Origin: Conexibacter sp. S30A1
GTDB lineage: Bacteria > Actinomycetota > Thermoleophilia > Solirubrobacterales > Solirubrobacteraceae
Reading direction: 5' to 3'
DNA length: 64,000 nucleotides
Assembly: GCF_023330665.1 (NCBI RefSeq)
Contig: NZ_CP097127.1
Span: 2,418,001 to 2,482,000, forward strand
Each line of letters begins with the position of its first letter. Position 1 is the stretch's first letter. The translations under genes were made by a program, and so were the position numbers. This document shows positions 31,722 through 39,884 of the stretch, piece by piece. The notes below the pieces were generated by a model. The model searched no databases. It was not told the origin of the DNA and saw only the letters and a list, made by a program, of their open reading frames with translations.

Positions 31722-33092
31722 GTGCCAGATAACACTTTCGACGTCATCGTGATTGGCTCGGGGCCGGGCGGCTACGTCACCGCCATCAGGGCCGCCCAGC
31801 TTGGATTCAAGACCGCTGTGATCGAGAAGGACAGGATCGGTGGTCGCTGTCTGAACTATGCGTGCATTCCGGCCAAGGCGGTGTTGCGCACAGCTGATGT
31901 TGTGGCGGAAATCCGCGAGGCGGGTGAGTTCGGTATCAGTGTCGGTGCGCCGAGCGTTGATTTCGCTGCCGTGATGGAGCGCCGCAACCGGGTTGTGGCG
32001 ACGCTCACCGGCGGGGTTGCGGGTCTTTTGAAGAAGAACGGCGTGACGGTGTTCGAGGGGTCCGGCACACTCGGCCCGGAGCGCACGGTGAGCGTCGCCG
32101 GGGAGAGCTACCAGGCACGGTTTGTGGTGTTGGCGACCGGCTCGGTGAAGCGCCCGATCCCGGGCACGGAGTTTGGTGGGCGGGTGATCGGCACCGAGGA
32201 GGCGTGGGCGCTGAGTGAGCTTCCGGGGTCGCTGGCGGTGATCGGCTCGGGCGCGTCGGGGTCTGAGATCGCCTCCGCCTACGCGCGGCTCGGGACCGAG
32301 GTGAAGCTGTTTGAGGCGCTCGAGCGTGTGCTGCCGGCCGAGGACGCCGATATCTCCCGCCTTGCGGAGCGAGGGTTCAAAAAGCAGGGGATCGAGGTTC
32401 ACACGAGCACGATGGTCACCAACGTTGCAAGCGGCGAGTCGAAGGTCAGCTTCGCCTACGGTGAGCAGACCGGTGAGGCTGACTATGTGGTGATCGCGGC
32501 TGGGCGCGGCCCGGACGTGGAGGGCCTGGGGCTTGAGCAGGCGGGGGTCGCGCTTGACGAGCGTGGCCTGATCGCCGTTGACGGGGCGATGCGCACCAGC
32601 GTGCCGGGCGTTTATGCGATCGGTGATCTGGTCGCCGGCCCGGCGCTGGCGCACAAGGCCTCTGATGAGGGTGTGATCGCGGTTGAGGACGCGGCCGGCC
32701 TGACAACCCATCCGATCAGCTACCCGGACATCCCCAGAGCGACGTTCTGCACCCCGAACGTCGCGAGCTTCGGTCTGACCGAGGAGCAGGCGCGCGCGCA
32801 GGGCCACGACGTGGTGGTCGGCAAGGTGCCCTACGGTGCCGTTGGTGCCGGAACCGTGTATGGCGACCGCCAGGGGATGGTCAAGCTGATCGGAGACCGG
32901 CGCTACGGCGAGCTTTTGGGCGGCCACATAATCGGCGCCAAGGCGACCGAGCTGGTACAGGAGCTGGTCAACGCCAAGCTGCTCGAGGGCGGCTACCCCG
33001 AGGTCGCACACGCGATCCACGGTCACCCGACCCTCTCAGAAGCGGTCATGGAGGCCGCCCGCGCACTCGACGGGTGGCTCATCCACGGTTGA
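31722..33092 (+). CDS. lpdA: dihydrolipoyl dehydrogenase (E3) family flavoprotein
   Basis: 456 residues, a FAD/NAD disulfide reductase that reoxidises lipoamide. FAD loop VIGSGPGGYVTAI, redox-active disulfide in GGRCLNYACIPAKA (canonical form GGTCLNVGCIPSKA), NAD loop AVIGSGASGSEIASAYA, the second FAD motif GVYAIGDLVAGPALAHKA and the C-terminal catalytic HGHPTLSEAVMEAA are all present. The codon use is slightly less GC-rich than that of its neighbours. It is followed by an E2-like protein, but no E1 component gene is in the window. Confidence 0.93.
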   Translation: MPDNTFDVIVIGSGPGGYVTAIRAAQLGFKTAVIEKDRIGGRCLNYACIPAKAVLRTADVVAEIREAGEFGISVGAPSVDFAAVMERRNRVVATLTGGVAGLLKKNGVTVFEGSGTLGPERTVSVAGESYQARFVVLATGSVKRPIPGTEFGGRVIGTEEAWALSELPGSLAVIGSGASGSEIASAYARLGTEVKLFEALERVLPAEDADISRLAERGFKKQGIEVHTSTMVTNVASGESKVSFAYGEQTGEADYVVIAAGRGPDVEGLGLEQAGVALDERGLIAVDGAMRTSVPGVYAIGDLVAGPALAHKASDEGVIAVEDAAGLTTHPISYPDIPRATFCTPNVASFGLTEEQARAQGHDVVVGKVPYGAVGAGTVYGDRQGMVKLIGDRRYGELLGGHIIGAKATELVQELVNAKLLEGGYPEVAHAIHGHPTLSEAVMEAARALDGWLIHG

Positions 33093-33162
33093 GCAGCCGG
33101 CCGGGGCGTGGCCTCGGGCCTGTCACCTGCGACGTGCAACCCCGCCGCAGGCCGTTTCCGGT

Positions 33163-33168
33163 TATCGT
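33163..33168 (+). promoter_or_regulatory. candidate -10 box (TATCGT), leaderless type
   Basis: TATCGT ends 8 nt before the ATG at 33177 with no ribosome binding site. Confidence 0.5.
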
Positions 33169-33176
33169 GACTGCGG

Positions 33177-33887
33177 ATGAGTGAGCCGGTGACACCGCTC
33201 TCGGAGCACGGCCTGGGCGAGCACGGCCTCAAGGGAGAGACCACGACGCTCGAGCCGGATCGCCAGGAACGCCTGATCGCCCGGCGCAGCGCCGAGAGCC
33301 GCGCGACCGTGCCGACCGTTGAGTTCAGCGCCATCGCAGACGTCGACGTGCTGCTTGCGCGCGAGCGCGAGCTCGGCTGTGGGATCGCCGCGGCCGTCAT
33401 CGCGGCGGCCGCACACGCGCTGCGCACCGTGCCACGCGTCAACGGCTCCTACCGCGACGGTCGCTACGAGCTGCACGGCCGCGTCAACATCGGCGTCACG
33501 CTGGTCGGCGACGGCCTCTACACGACACCGACGGTCTTTGACGCCGACCAGCGCTCGGCTGCCGAGCTCGGCGCCGAGCTGGCCGGCACGTACGCGCGCG
33601 CCCGTGAGCAGGAGCTGCACCCGGCGCAGCTCGCCGGCGCCACCTTCACGGTGGTTGACTCCAGCGAGTACGACATCGTCGCGCTGACGCCGCTGATCAC
33701 CCCGCCCCAGGCGGGTGCGCTCGCCTTCGGACCGATCCGCGACGTGCCGGTGGTGCGCGACGGGCAGGTGGTCGCGGGCCATACCATGCAACTTTCGCTG
33801 GCGGTAGACCACCGGATCGTCTACGGTCACCATGCCGCGGCCTTCCTGGCGGAGGTCAAGGCCTTTCTCGAGGAGGCACGCATATGA
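33177..33887 (+). CDS. E2-like acyltransferase core lacking lipoyl and E1/E3-binding domains
   Basis: 236 residues matching only the catalytic core of 2-oxo acid dehydrogenase E2 proteins (VPTVEFSAIADVDVLLAR, then GYRDGRYELHG-like strand, ATFTVVDSSEYDIVALTPLI, MQLSLAVDHRIVYGHHAA). Normal E2 chains are 400-600 residues and begin with one to three lipoyl domains and a peripheral-subunit-binding domain; none is encoded here or just upstream. The active-site H-x3-D-G motif reads HRIVYG, so the catalytic histidine is kept but the aspartate is tyrosine. It may be a structural or regulatory relative, or act on free acyl-CoA as chloramphenicol acetyltransferase-like enzymes do. It overlaps the next gene by 4 bp. 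Confidence 0.8.
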   Translation: MSEPVTPLSEHGLGEHGLKGETTTLEPDRQERLIARRSAESRATVPTVEFSAIADVDVLLARERELGCGIAAAVIAAAAHALRTVPRVNGSYRDGRYELHGRVNIGVTLVGDGLYTTPTVFDADQRSAAELGAELAGTYARAREQELHPAQLAGATFTVVDSSEYDIVALTPLITPPQAGALAFGPIRDVPVVRDGQVVAGHTMQLSLAVDHRIVYGHHAAAFLAEVKAFLEEARI

Positions 33888-35002
33888 CAGACATGCAGAC
33901 CGAGGTGGAAGTGGCTGCTGAGCGGATCGCCGAACGCGGCCGGGCAGCGCTCGTGGAACGCCTGCGCGGCGCATACCGGGCCGCCGCCACCACCCACGCC
34001 GATCTTGTCACGATCGACGCTGACCGCCTGGAGGCGATGGTCCAAGACGCGGCCGGCAGAGCCGACGGACTGCAGTGGCGTCGCGCGCTGGCGGAGGTCG
34101 CGGCTGGCGAGTTCGGCGTGAGCGTCGGCGAAGCGCTGAGCCACCCGGCCGTGGCAGAGGCTCAGCGGATGGTCGGTGCGCCCTCCTACGAGGAGAGCCT
34201 GGCGGAGCTGATCGCCCGGCCCGTGCCGCCGGTGGCACCAGCGGGCGCGGGACGCTCCGATCCGCAGCTGTCCACCCGGGCACCCGCACCGCAGCGGGCG
34301 CCCGAGGAGCAGCTGGAGCGTGTGACGGCCGATGACGTCGTGGTCGAGCTGATGCCCGAGCCGGAGCTCGTCGACTACGAGACCGAGCTCTATGACGTGG
34401 TCGCGTCCTTCGCTGAAGAGGAGGAGGAACCGGTGGATGCGGTGCCCGCACCACCGTCCGGCTCAACGCCGCCGGCAGCGACGATCCCGCACGCGGGTCC
34501 TGCGCCCAGCCCGACACCGCCCGTGCCGTCCCGGCCGCCCGCCGCCGTCACGCCGCCGCCGTCTGCCCCGCTGCCGCCGCCGGCGCCCGCCTCCCCAGTC
34601 GCGCCCGCACCGTGGGAGAAGCTGGGCGAAGCCCTCCATGAGATGCCAGGTGGCGCGCTGGTACCGGTCTCGAGCGAGCCCGACGAGCTGGTCTTCCCAG
34701 CCGTTCACGAGGGTGGTGTCGCAAATCTGCCCAAGCGTCATGAAGGGCTCGGGGTGTGCGTCTCCAGCGCCGGCGTGGACATCCTCGAGGGCGAGCACGA
34801 GATCCTCGGGCGTCTGCTCTGGGACGAGATCGAGACGCTACAGGTCGTCAGCCTGCGGCCGAAGCGCCGCAACCCGGAGCCCCGGGCGCGACTGATCATC
34901 CGCACACCCCAAGGCGACGCGAGCTTCGGCGTACCGGGCATAACCGGTGACGAGCTACGTGACCGGATCGAGCCGCTCCTGGCCCGCTACGGGCAGAACT
35001 GA
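33884..35002 (+). CDS. hypothetical protein with acidic/proline-rich linker and C-terminal beta domain
   Basis: 372 residues of unknown function. Residues 1-115 are alpha-helical (AERIAERGRAALVERLRGAY). Residues about 115-245 are low-complexity, acidic, then very rich in Pro and Ala. Residues about 250-372 form a compact beta-rich domain (GGALVPVSSEPDELVFPAVH, LGVCVSSAGVDILEGEHEIL, ARLIIRTPQGDASFGVPGIT) resembling a pleckstrin-like fold. No signal peptide or membrane helix. Its ATG overlaps the E2-like stop, so it is probably its functional partner. The 3' end overlaps the convergent methyltransferase by 48 bp. Confidence 0.7.
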   Translation: MTDMQTEVEVAAERIAERGRAALVERLRGAYRAAATTHADLVTIDADRLEAMVQDAAGRADGLQWRRALAEVAAGEFGVSVGEALSHPAVAEAQRMVGAPSYEESLAELIARPVPPVAPAGAGRSDPQLSTRAPAPQRAPEEQLERVTADDVVVELMPEPELVDYETELYDVVASFAEEEEEPVDAVPAPPSGSTPPAATIPHAGPAPSPTPPVPSRPPAAVTPPPSAPLPPPAPASPVAPAPWEKLGEALHEMPGGALVPVSSEPDELVFPAVHEGGVANLPKRHEGLGVCVSSAGVDILEGEHEILGRLLWDEIETLQVVSLRPKRRNPEPRARLIIRTPQGDASFGVPGITGDELRDRIEPLLARYGQN

Positions 35003-35878
35003 CAGCTGGCTCTGCTCACCGCGCAATCCAAGCCGCTTGCGCATCACCTCGATCGCGGTGGGGCTGGAGTCGACGAGCACGTAGTGGCGCCCGAGCGTCG
35101 CGCAGACCGCGCCGAGGGTGCCTGAGCCGGCGAACGGGTCAAGGCACCAGCCGCCGGGGCGCGATGACGCGGCGACGATCCGACGCAGCACCCCCTCTGG
35201 CTTCTGCGTCGGGTAGCCGGTCTTCTCGCGGCCGTTGGTGGCCACGATCGTGTGAAACCAGACGTCGGTGGGCCGCTTGCCGCGCGCGGCCTTCTCCGGC
35301 CCGACCAGGCCGGGCGCCATGTAGGGCTCGCGCTCCACGGCGTCGGCGTCAAAGTGGTGAGCGCCCGGCACGCGCGCATAGACCAGGATCGTGTCGTGCT
35401 TGGCGGGCCAGCGGCGACGCGGCTTGGCGCCGTAGTCGTAGGCCCAGATCAGCTCGTTGAGAAAGGCCTCGCGCCCGAAGATCTCATCCAGCAGCAGCTT
35501 GCAGTAGTGCGACTCACGGTAATCGATATGGAAGTAAAGGGTGCCGTGCACGGCCAGCAGCTCGCGGGCCGCACGCAGCCGGGGCTCGAGGAAGGCGAGG
35601 TAGTCCTCGAAGGCATCGTCGTAGCTCAGCCGCTCGAGCTGCCGGCTCTCGTAGCGACGGCCCCCGAAGCCGGTGCGCGAACCGGGGCCGCTGGCCGCGG
35701 GCGCCTGCCTGACCTCGAGCCGTGTGCGCGCCTGCGCGCGGCCGGTGTTGAACGGGGGGTCCATGTAGATGAGGTCAAACGCGCCATGCGGCAGCCTGGT
35801 GATCACCGCCAGGTTCTCGGCGGCGATCACCAGGTCGTCGTCTAATGTCAGCGCCGCGTCGGCACCCTGAATGCGCAC
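34955..35878 (-). CDS. solitary DNA methyltransferase, beta-class (N4-cytosine/N6-adenine)
   Basis: 307 residues. Motif IV is YMDPPFNTG near the N-terminus and the SAM motif I, LDPFAGSGTLG, near the C-terminus, the order of the beta class, with the target-recognition part between (LSYDDAFEDYLAFLEPRLRA, then GTLYFHIDYRESHY). It should methylate adenine N6 or cytosine N4 in a specific sequence. No restriction endonuclease is adjacent, so it looks solitary. GTG 35876-35878 is chosen because TATCGT (minus strand, 35886-35891) ends 7 nt before it. The longer starts at 35887 (GTG) and 35920 (TTG) have no promoter or ribosome binding site. Confidence 0.85.
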   Translation of the reverse strand: MRIQGADAALTLDDDLVIAAENLAVITRLPHGAFDLIYMDPPFNTGRAQARTRLEVRQAPAASGPGSRTGFGGRRYESRQLERLSYDDAFEDYLAFLEPRLRAARELLAVHGTLYFHIDYRESHYCKLLLDEIFGREAFLNELIWAYDYGAKPRRRWPAKHDTILVYARVPGAHHFDADAVEREPYMAPGLVGPEKAARGKRPTDVWFHTIVATNGREKTGYPTQKPEGVLRRIVAASSRPGGWCLDPFAGSGTLGAVCATLGRHYVLVDSSPTAIEVMRKRLGLRGEQSQLSVLPVAGQERLDPVT

Positions 35879-35885
35879 CGCCTTC

Positions 35886-35891
35886 ACGATA
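35886..35891 (-). promoter_or_regulatory. candidate -10 box (TATCGT) for the methyltransferase
   Basis: TATCGT on the minus strand, 7 nt before GTG 35878; it decides the start over the longer open frame. Confidence 0.45.
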
Positions 35892-35939
35892 CGGCCCGCG
35901 TCGGCAGGGCAGCGCGCCAACGAGGGCTTGTCCGTCGGT

Positions 35940-36265
35940 CTAAGGACCCCCAGGAGCCGCTGGTGGGTGTCTCAGTTCGTCGCAAGGGTCAACCGCCGTC
36001 ACCTCGCCGTCCACGTCACAGGATCGGGCGAGCGTGTTGTAGACGGTCCCGTGCGCGGCGAGGTTGCGCCGCAGCAGTTCAAGGCGCCGCGGTGACTGCA
36101 AGCCGCCAGCGCCCCACACAAGAGCTCCGCTGGACCGGGCAGCTGATCGCTGCGACCGGGTGAGCTGTCGAACCGCATGCGCTCGCGCCGGGCATCGATC
36201 TCGGAGATGCCCGGCGCGAGCAGTCGTGCTGTGACCTCGTAGCTGACAGGGTTCAGCGCTGCCAT
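35940..36265 (-). pseudogene. osmC-like gene with internal deletion and frameshift
   Basis: OsmC-type proteins are thiol peroxidases or related reductases of about 135-150 residues. The frame from ATG 36263-36265 reads SYEVTARLL, then GRSDQLPGPAELLCGALAAC, the N-terminal half including the first active-site cysteine region, and then leaves the family. The family C-terminus resumes in another frame at about 36091-35990 as RLELLRRNLAAHGTVYNTLA followed by DVDGEVTAV. About 40-45 residues in the middle, which would hold the second reactive cysteine helix, are missing. The start overlaps the stop of the TDT transporter by 13 bp, so it was the second gene of that unit. It is not expected to be functional. 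Confidence 0.8.
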
Positions 36266-37440
36266 GCGGTGCCGGTGCGGATCGCGTTGAGTGTGCGGGC
36301 TGCGACGACCAACCAGATGAGCAAAAGGCCGAGGCTCAGCGCCGCGCCGACCCATTCAAGCGTGATGTCCTGCCAGACGCGCGCCAGTTGAAGCGTGGCG
36401 ACCGCGTAGGCGCCCAGGGGGAAAGTGAAGCCCCACAGCCCAACCCCGTACGGCAGCCCACCGTGGCGCAGGTAGCGCACGAGCAGGGCGGCCGCGGTGA
36501 CGAGCCACCACACACCGAGTCCCCAGAGCACGGTTGCGCTGAGCTGCGAGAGGATCTGCACGACACCGGCGCTCGCGCCCCAGTAGGGGTGCCCGGCGGC
36601 GGCCAGTCGGAGCAGCGCGATGCTACCCACGCCGATCGGGCCGAGCCCGATCACGAGCGTTGGCGCAAGCCCTGCGGACGGCAGCGGATGGAAGACGAGG
36701 CGGAAGAAGACCACCGCGGTCAGCAGCAGGAAGAGCAGCAGGCCGATGCCGAACGCGCCGTAGCTGGTGAGCAGCAGCAGGCGTCCAGCCGCCGGGCCCA
36801 CGTGCGGCAGCAGGGGGATGAGGGTGAGCGGGATGATGATCGCGACGACAGGCGGAATGAACCAGCCGCCGTTGGCGCTTTCGCTGCTGATGCGCTCGTG
36901 CGTGAACAACGAGTAGGCGAAGAGCACGCCTGAGGCAAACGCAAGCGGCGCCCCAACCGCCGTCATGATGGCGACGAGCACAAACACCGCGTGGGCGGAC
37001 ATGATCGTCTGACCGACGGTGGCGAACCCCACCGCCAGCACAAGTAGGGCGGCGGGCAGGGTCGCATACATCGCGCCGACCACCGGGTCGTGCAGGTCGG
37101 TCAGCGCCGCATCGCCGTGGTGCACCAGACGCAGCAGGTAGGGGACCGCGATCAGGACCGCCAGGGCCGCGGCCAGCAGCACGAACGCGACCCCGACGTC
37201 GTGGGCCGCGGTCACCGTCGAGCTCACGTTGCCCGGATTCATGTACGCAGCCACGCCGACGATCACGGTGCCCATGACCACGCTGAACCAGCCGGGATGG
37301 AATGCGCGCAGCGTCCCCAGCGGGGTACCGGCGGCAACCTCGTCCGGCGGCGACCCGGGAGGGATCTCGCGGTGGTCGTCGGTCTCCGCCGACGGTGCCC
37401 AGCGGACCTCGGTCGACGGCATCTGCTCGATGGTGCTCAT
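36253..37440 (-). CDS. TDT-family (tellurite-resistance/dicarboxylate/sulfite) membrane transporter
   Basis: 395 residues with ten predicted helices, beginning after a 50-residue polar leader with AFHPGWFSVVMGTVIVGVAA, the typical first helix of the TehA/Mae1/Ssu1/SLAC1 family, and continuing with SGVLFAYSLFTHERISSESA and WGFTFPLGAYAVATLQLARV. Family members export or import small anions, including malate, sulfite and chloride. Neighbours (ArsR regulator, dsrE-like and osmC-like genes) point to sulfur or thiol stress, so sulfite or a related anion is my favoured but unproven substrate. ATG 37438-37440 has AAAGGCAGG upstream. Confidence 0.88.
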   Translation of the reverse strand: MSTIEQMPSTEVRWAPSAETDDHREIPPGSPPDEVAAGTPLGTLRAFHPGWFSVVMGTVIVGVAAYMNPGNVSSTVTAAHDVGVAFVLLAAALAVLIAVPYLLRLVHHGDAALTDLHDPVVGAMYATLPAALLVLAVGFATVGQTIMSAHAVFVLVAIMTAVGAPLAFASGVLFAYSLFTHERISSESANGGWFIPPVVAIIIPLTLIPLLPHVGPAAGRLLLLTSYGAFGIGLLLFLLLTAVVFFRLVFHPLPSAGLAPTLVIGLGPIGVGSIALLRLAAAGHPYWGASAGVVQILSQLSATVLWGLGVWWLVTAAALLVRYLRHGGLPYGVGLWGFTFPLGAYAVATLQLARVWQDITLEWVGAALSLGLLLIWLVVAARTLNAIRTGTAWQR

Positions 37441-37595
37441 CGTCGCCTGCCTTTCAAAGTGGACTGTTTCAAGGTGGACCGGCTCACTCCACATTCTCTG
37501 CCGACGCGCGCTGGGGGCCATCGGTCCGCCGCCACAGAACGCTTGTGGAGAAGCCCCCAGTCCCGGGCGCCGCCGCCTGCTATCGTGGATCGACG
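37441..37595. promoter_or_regulatory. divergent promoter region with a 15-bp-spaced direct repeat
   Basis: Between the TDT transporter and ArsR genes. TTTCAAAGTGGAC (37452-37464) and TTTCAAGGTGGAC (37467-37479) are direct repeats with one mismatch, starting 15 bp apart, close to the transporter start. TATCGT at 37581-37586 ends 9 nt before the ArsR ATG and is a likely -10 box. The repeats are candidate ArsR-binding sites, although ArsR-family operators are more often inverted repeats. Confidence 0.5.
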
Positions 37596-37985
37596 ATGAA
37601 CGATCAGACTGTTGTGGCGTGCTACGAGCCGGACACTGGCCCGGAGAGCTCGGTCCTTGCCTCTGAAGCGGGCCAACAGGAGCTCGCGGCGTTGGCGAAG
37701 GCCCTTGGCCACCCGGCGCGCGTGCGGATCCTGCGCATCCTGCTGGCGCGGCAGGCGTGTGTTTGCGGGCAGATCGTTGACGAGCTGCCTCTCGCGCAGG
37801 CGACCGTCTCCCAGCACCTGAAGGTGCTGCGCGAGAGCGGTCTGGTCCAGGGCGAGATCGACGGGCCGCGCGTCTGCTACTGCGTGAACCGTGAGCGCCT
37901 CGAGCTGCTCGGATCGCTCATCACCGAGCTGCTCGATCTGCAACCGGACCGCGAAGCCCGTCACGCAACGCAGGCGCTCGGATGA
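37596..37985 (+). CDS. ArsR-family transcriptional repressor with paired cysteines
   Basis: 129 residues. Winged helix LAKALGHPARVRILRILLAR, the recognition helix ATVSQHLKVLRESGLVQG and a wing around GPRVCYCVNRE. Cysteines at 9, 55, 57, 94 and 96; the pair Cys55-x-Cys57 is at the start of the DNA-recognition region where ArsR proteins bind As(III), and Cys94/96 could form a second site or a redox pair. It may sense a metalloid or reactive sulfur and control the divergent transporter and downstream dsrE-like gene. Confidence 0.9.
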   Translation: MNDQTVVACYEPDTGPESSVLASEAGQQELAALAKALGHPARVRILRILLARQACVCGQIVDELPLAQATVSQHLKVLRESGLVQGEIDGPRVCYCVNRERLELLGSLITELLDLQPDREARHATQALG

Positions 37986-38020
37986 GCCGCAGAGCCTGAC
38001 TCAACAAAGGACAAACCACC

Positions 38021-38353
38021 ATGGCCAAAGTCGTAATCCACATCTTTCACGACGACGAGAACTCACTCGCCGCCGGCTCTCACGTCGCCGAACGCGTCCG
38101 CCAGGTCGCAGCCGAAACCAACATCGAGCTCGAGGTCTACATCTTCGGCGCCGCGCAGGCCGCGCTCACAGACACAACCGGTGATGCCAAGCGTGCCGAT
38201 TACAACAACCAGATCGACGAGCTCACCAGGGCCGGCGTGCGCGTCGGCGCCTGCCTGAACGCCGCCCGAGCGGCTGGAACCGAGACGAGTCTGACCGAAC
38301 GCGGCATCACTCTCGAGTACGCGCGCGACGGGATCGTCACAGGAACTGTGTAG
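38021..38353 (+). pseudogene. dsrE-like gene cut near its 3' end by an IS256-family insertion
   Basis: DsrE/F-like sulfur-carrier family protein. AAAGGAC is ahead of ATG 38021. The first 103 codons (KVVIHIFHDDENSLAAGSHV to ITLEYARD) are normal. Codon 104 onward comes from the insertion sequence and adds seven foreign residues, GIVTGTV, before a TAG. The true ending, 15 residues AYVRYALEGATVINF and a TGA, survives at 39885-39932, in frame with codon 103. The intact protein would have 118 residues. The truncated one loses its last beta strand and may be unstable. Confidence 0.92.
38322..38329. repeat. target site duplication CGCGCGAC, left copy
   Basis: Identical 8-bp sequence at 39877-39884, on the other side of the IS256-family element. 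The next base (G) is shared too, so 9 bp is also possible. Confidence 0.85.
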
Positions 38354-38373
38354 GCATCAGCGAAGGAGATCGC

Positions 38374-39801
38374 ATGCCTACCACGACGAAGACCATGAGC
38401 AGTGATGTGTTGTTGGCCCAGCCCCCGTTCGGGGTGATGTCTCCCGCGCCTGGGTTGGGCGGGGAGGAGCGAAGCGACGAGCCGCCCAACCCAGGCGCGG
38501 CGCGGCCGGTGCCGGGGCTCGAGGAGGCGGTCGAGCGCGCGATCGCGCGTCGGCGGGTCCGTTGCGCGGTTGGGGGCGTTGAGGAGTCCTTGATCTCCGA
38601 CGAGGTGATCGACGAGCTGCTGGCTGGCGCCAGGACCGAGGAGGAGATCCTTGGGTCAGGCGGGGTTCTTGGCCGGCTGACTAAACGGCTGGTGGAGCGT
38701 GCGATGAACGCGGAGCTGACCTGCCATGTCGGCTATGAGCCCCACCAGGAGCCCGCTGGCGGCGCGGCCAACCAGCGCAACGGGACGAGCGTAAAGACGC
38801 TCGTGAGCGATCACGGCAAGATCGTGATCGACGCGCCCAGGGACCGGGCAGGCACGTTTGAGCCGCAGATCGTCAAGAAGCGTCAGCGGCGCCTTGCCGG
38901 GATCGATCAGAAGATCCTCGCGCTCTACAGCCGTGGCCTGTCGACCCGTGACATCGAGGGCTACATGCAAGAGCTCTACGGCACGGGTGTGAGCCGTGAG
39001 CTGATAAGCCGCGTGACCGACCAGGTCGCAGACGACGTGCGTGAGTGGGCCAAACGGCCGCTTGAGACGATCTACCCCGTCGTGTTTTTGGACTGCATGG
39101 TGCTCAAGATCCGTGATGGTGGCAGCGTCGGGCACAAAGCGCTCTACATAGCGCTCGGGATCACCCTGGACGGCGACCGGGACGTGCTCGGCATGTGGTT
39201 TCAGGAGACGGAGGGCGCGAAGTTCTGGATGCAGGCGCTCAACGACCTGAAGACCCGTGGTGTGCGCGACATCCTGATCTGCTGTGTCGACGGGCTCACA
39301 GGGTTCCCTGAGGCGATCGAGGCGATCTTCCCGAAGACCACGGTCCAGACATGCATCGTGCACATGATCCGCTCAAGTCTCAAATACGTGCCCAGACGCG
39401 ACCGTGAGCAAGTCGCCCGCGACCTCAAACCGATCTACACCGCGATCAACGCCGAGCAGGCATGGGCCGCACTGGAGGCCTTCGATGAGAAGTGGGGAGC
39501 GCGCTTCCCGATCATCACCCGGCAGTGGACCGCCGCCTGGGAGCACATCACACCGTTCCTCGCCTTCCCCGCCGAGGTCCGCCGGATCATCTACACCACC
39601 AACGCGATCGAGGCGCTCAACCGGCAGCTACGCAAAGCCATCAAAACCAAGGGCAGCTTCCCCAACGAGGACTCAGCCCGCAAGCTCGTCTACCTCTGCC
39701 TCCAGAACGCCGTCCCGCAATGGACCCGCTGCCGGAACTGGACAGCCGCGCTGCTAGCGCTCAAGATCCACTTCGGTGACCGGATCCCGGACGCAAGCTG
39801 A
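38374..39801 (+). CDS. IS256 (Mutator-type) transposase
   Basis: 475 residues. Catalytic residues: Asp in VVFLDCMVLKIRDG, Asp in ILICCVDGLTGFPEAIEAIF with the family's C-H region (QTCIVHMIRSSLKYV) after it, and Glu in YTTNAIEALNRQLRKAIKTK. AGGAG precedes the ATG. Residues about 25-45 (PGLGGEERSDEPPNPGAA) are foreign to the family and come from a palindromic DNA insert at 38445-38499. The frame remains open, so the enzyme may still work. Confidence 0.95.
   Translation: MPTTTKTMSSDVLLAQPPFGVMSPAPGLGGEERSDEPPNPGAARPVPGLEEAVERAIARRRVRCAVGGVEESLISDEVIDELLAGARTEEEILGSGGVLGRLTKRLVERAMNAELTCHVGYEPHQEPAGGAANQRNGTSVKTLVSDHGKIVIDAPRDRAGTFEPQIVKKRQRRLAGIDQKILALYSRGLSTRDIEGYMQELYGTGVSRELISRVTDQVADDVREWAKRPLETIYPVVFLDCMVLKIRDGGSVGHKALYIALGITLDGDRDVLGMWFQETEGAKFWMQALNDLKTRGVRDILICCVDGLTGFPEAIEAIFPKTTVQTCIVHMIRSSLKYVPRRDREQVARDLKPIYTAINAEQAWAALEAFDEKWGARFPIITRQWTAAWEHITPFLAFPAEVRRIIYTTNAIEALNRQLRKAIKTKGSFPNEDSARKLVYLCLQNAVPQWTRCRNWTAALLALKIHFGDRIPDAS
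38445..38499 (+). repeat. 55-bp palindromic element inside the transposase gene
   Basis: CGCGCCTGGGTTGGGCGG (38445-38462) and its perfect complement (38482-38499) flank a 19-nt centre, GGAGGAGCGAAGCGACGAG. It is read in frame, adding a charged loop. This resembles small repeated palindromic elements known to enter coding regions in some bacteria. Confidence 0.75.
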
Positions 39802-39876
39802 CCACCACCCATTGACACGACGAGAGTAACTGTTAACCTGAAGAAACCACGCTTACACAGTTAACGTGACGCCCTC

Positions 39877-39884
39877 CGCGCGAC
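39877..39884. repeat. target site duplication CGCGCGAC, right copy
   Basis: Right copy of the duplication made by the IS256-family insertion; joins directly to the severed dsrE codons. Confidence 0.85.

Larger units (their letters stand above)
38330..39876 (+). mobile_element. IS256-family insertion sequence, 1547 bp
   Basis: Inverted ends of 28 bp match at 20 positions, including CGTCAC and AACTGTGTA in both. The left end starts GGGATCGTCAC at 38330 and the right end, read inward, starts GAGGGCGTCAC at 39876. Flanked by the 8-bp duplication CGCGCGAC. It carries one complete Mutator-type transposase. Rejoining the flanks restores the dsrE-like gene perfectly, which proves the borders. It is therefore younger than the host gene and has not yet been followed by large decay. 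Confidence 0.93.
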
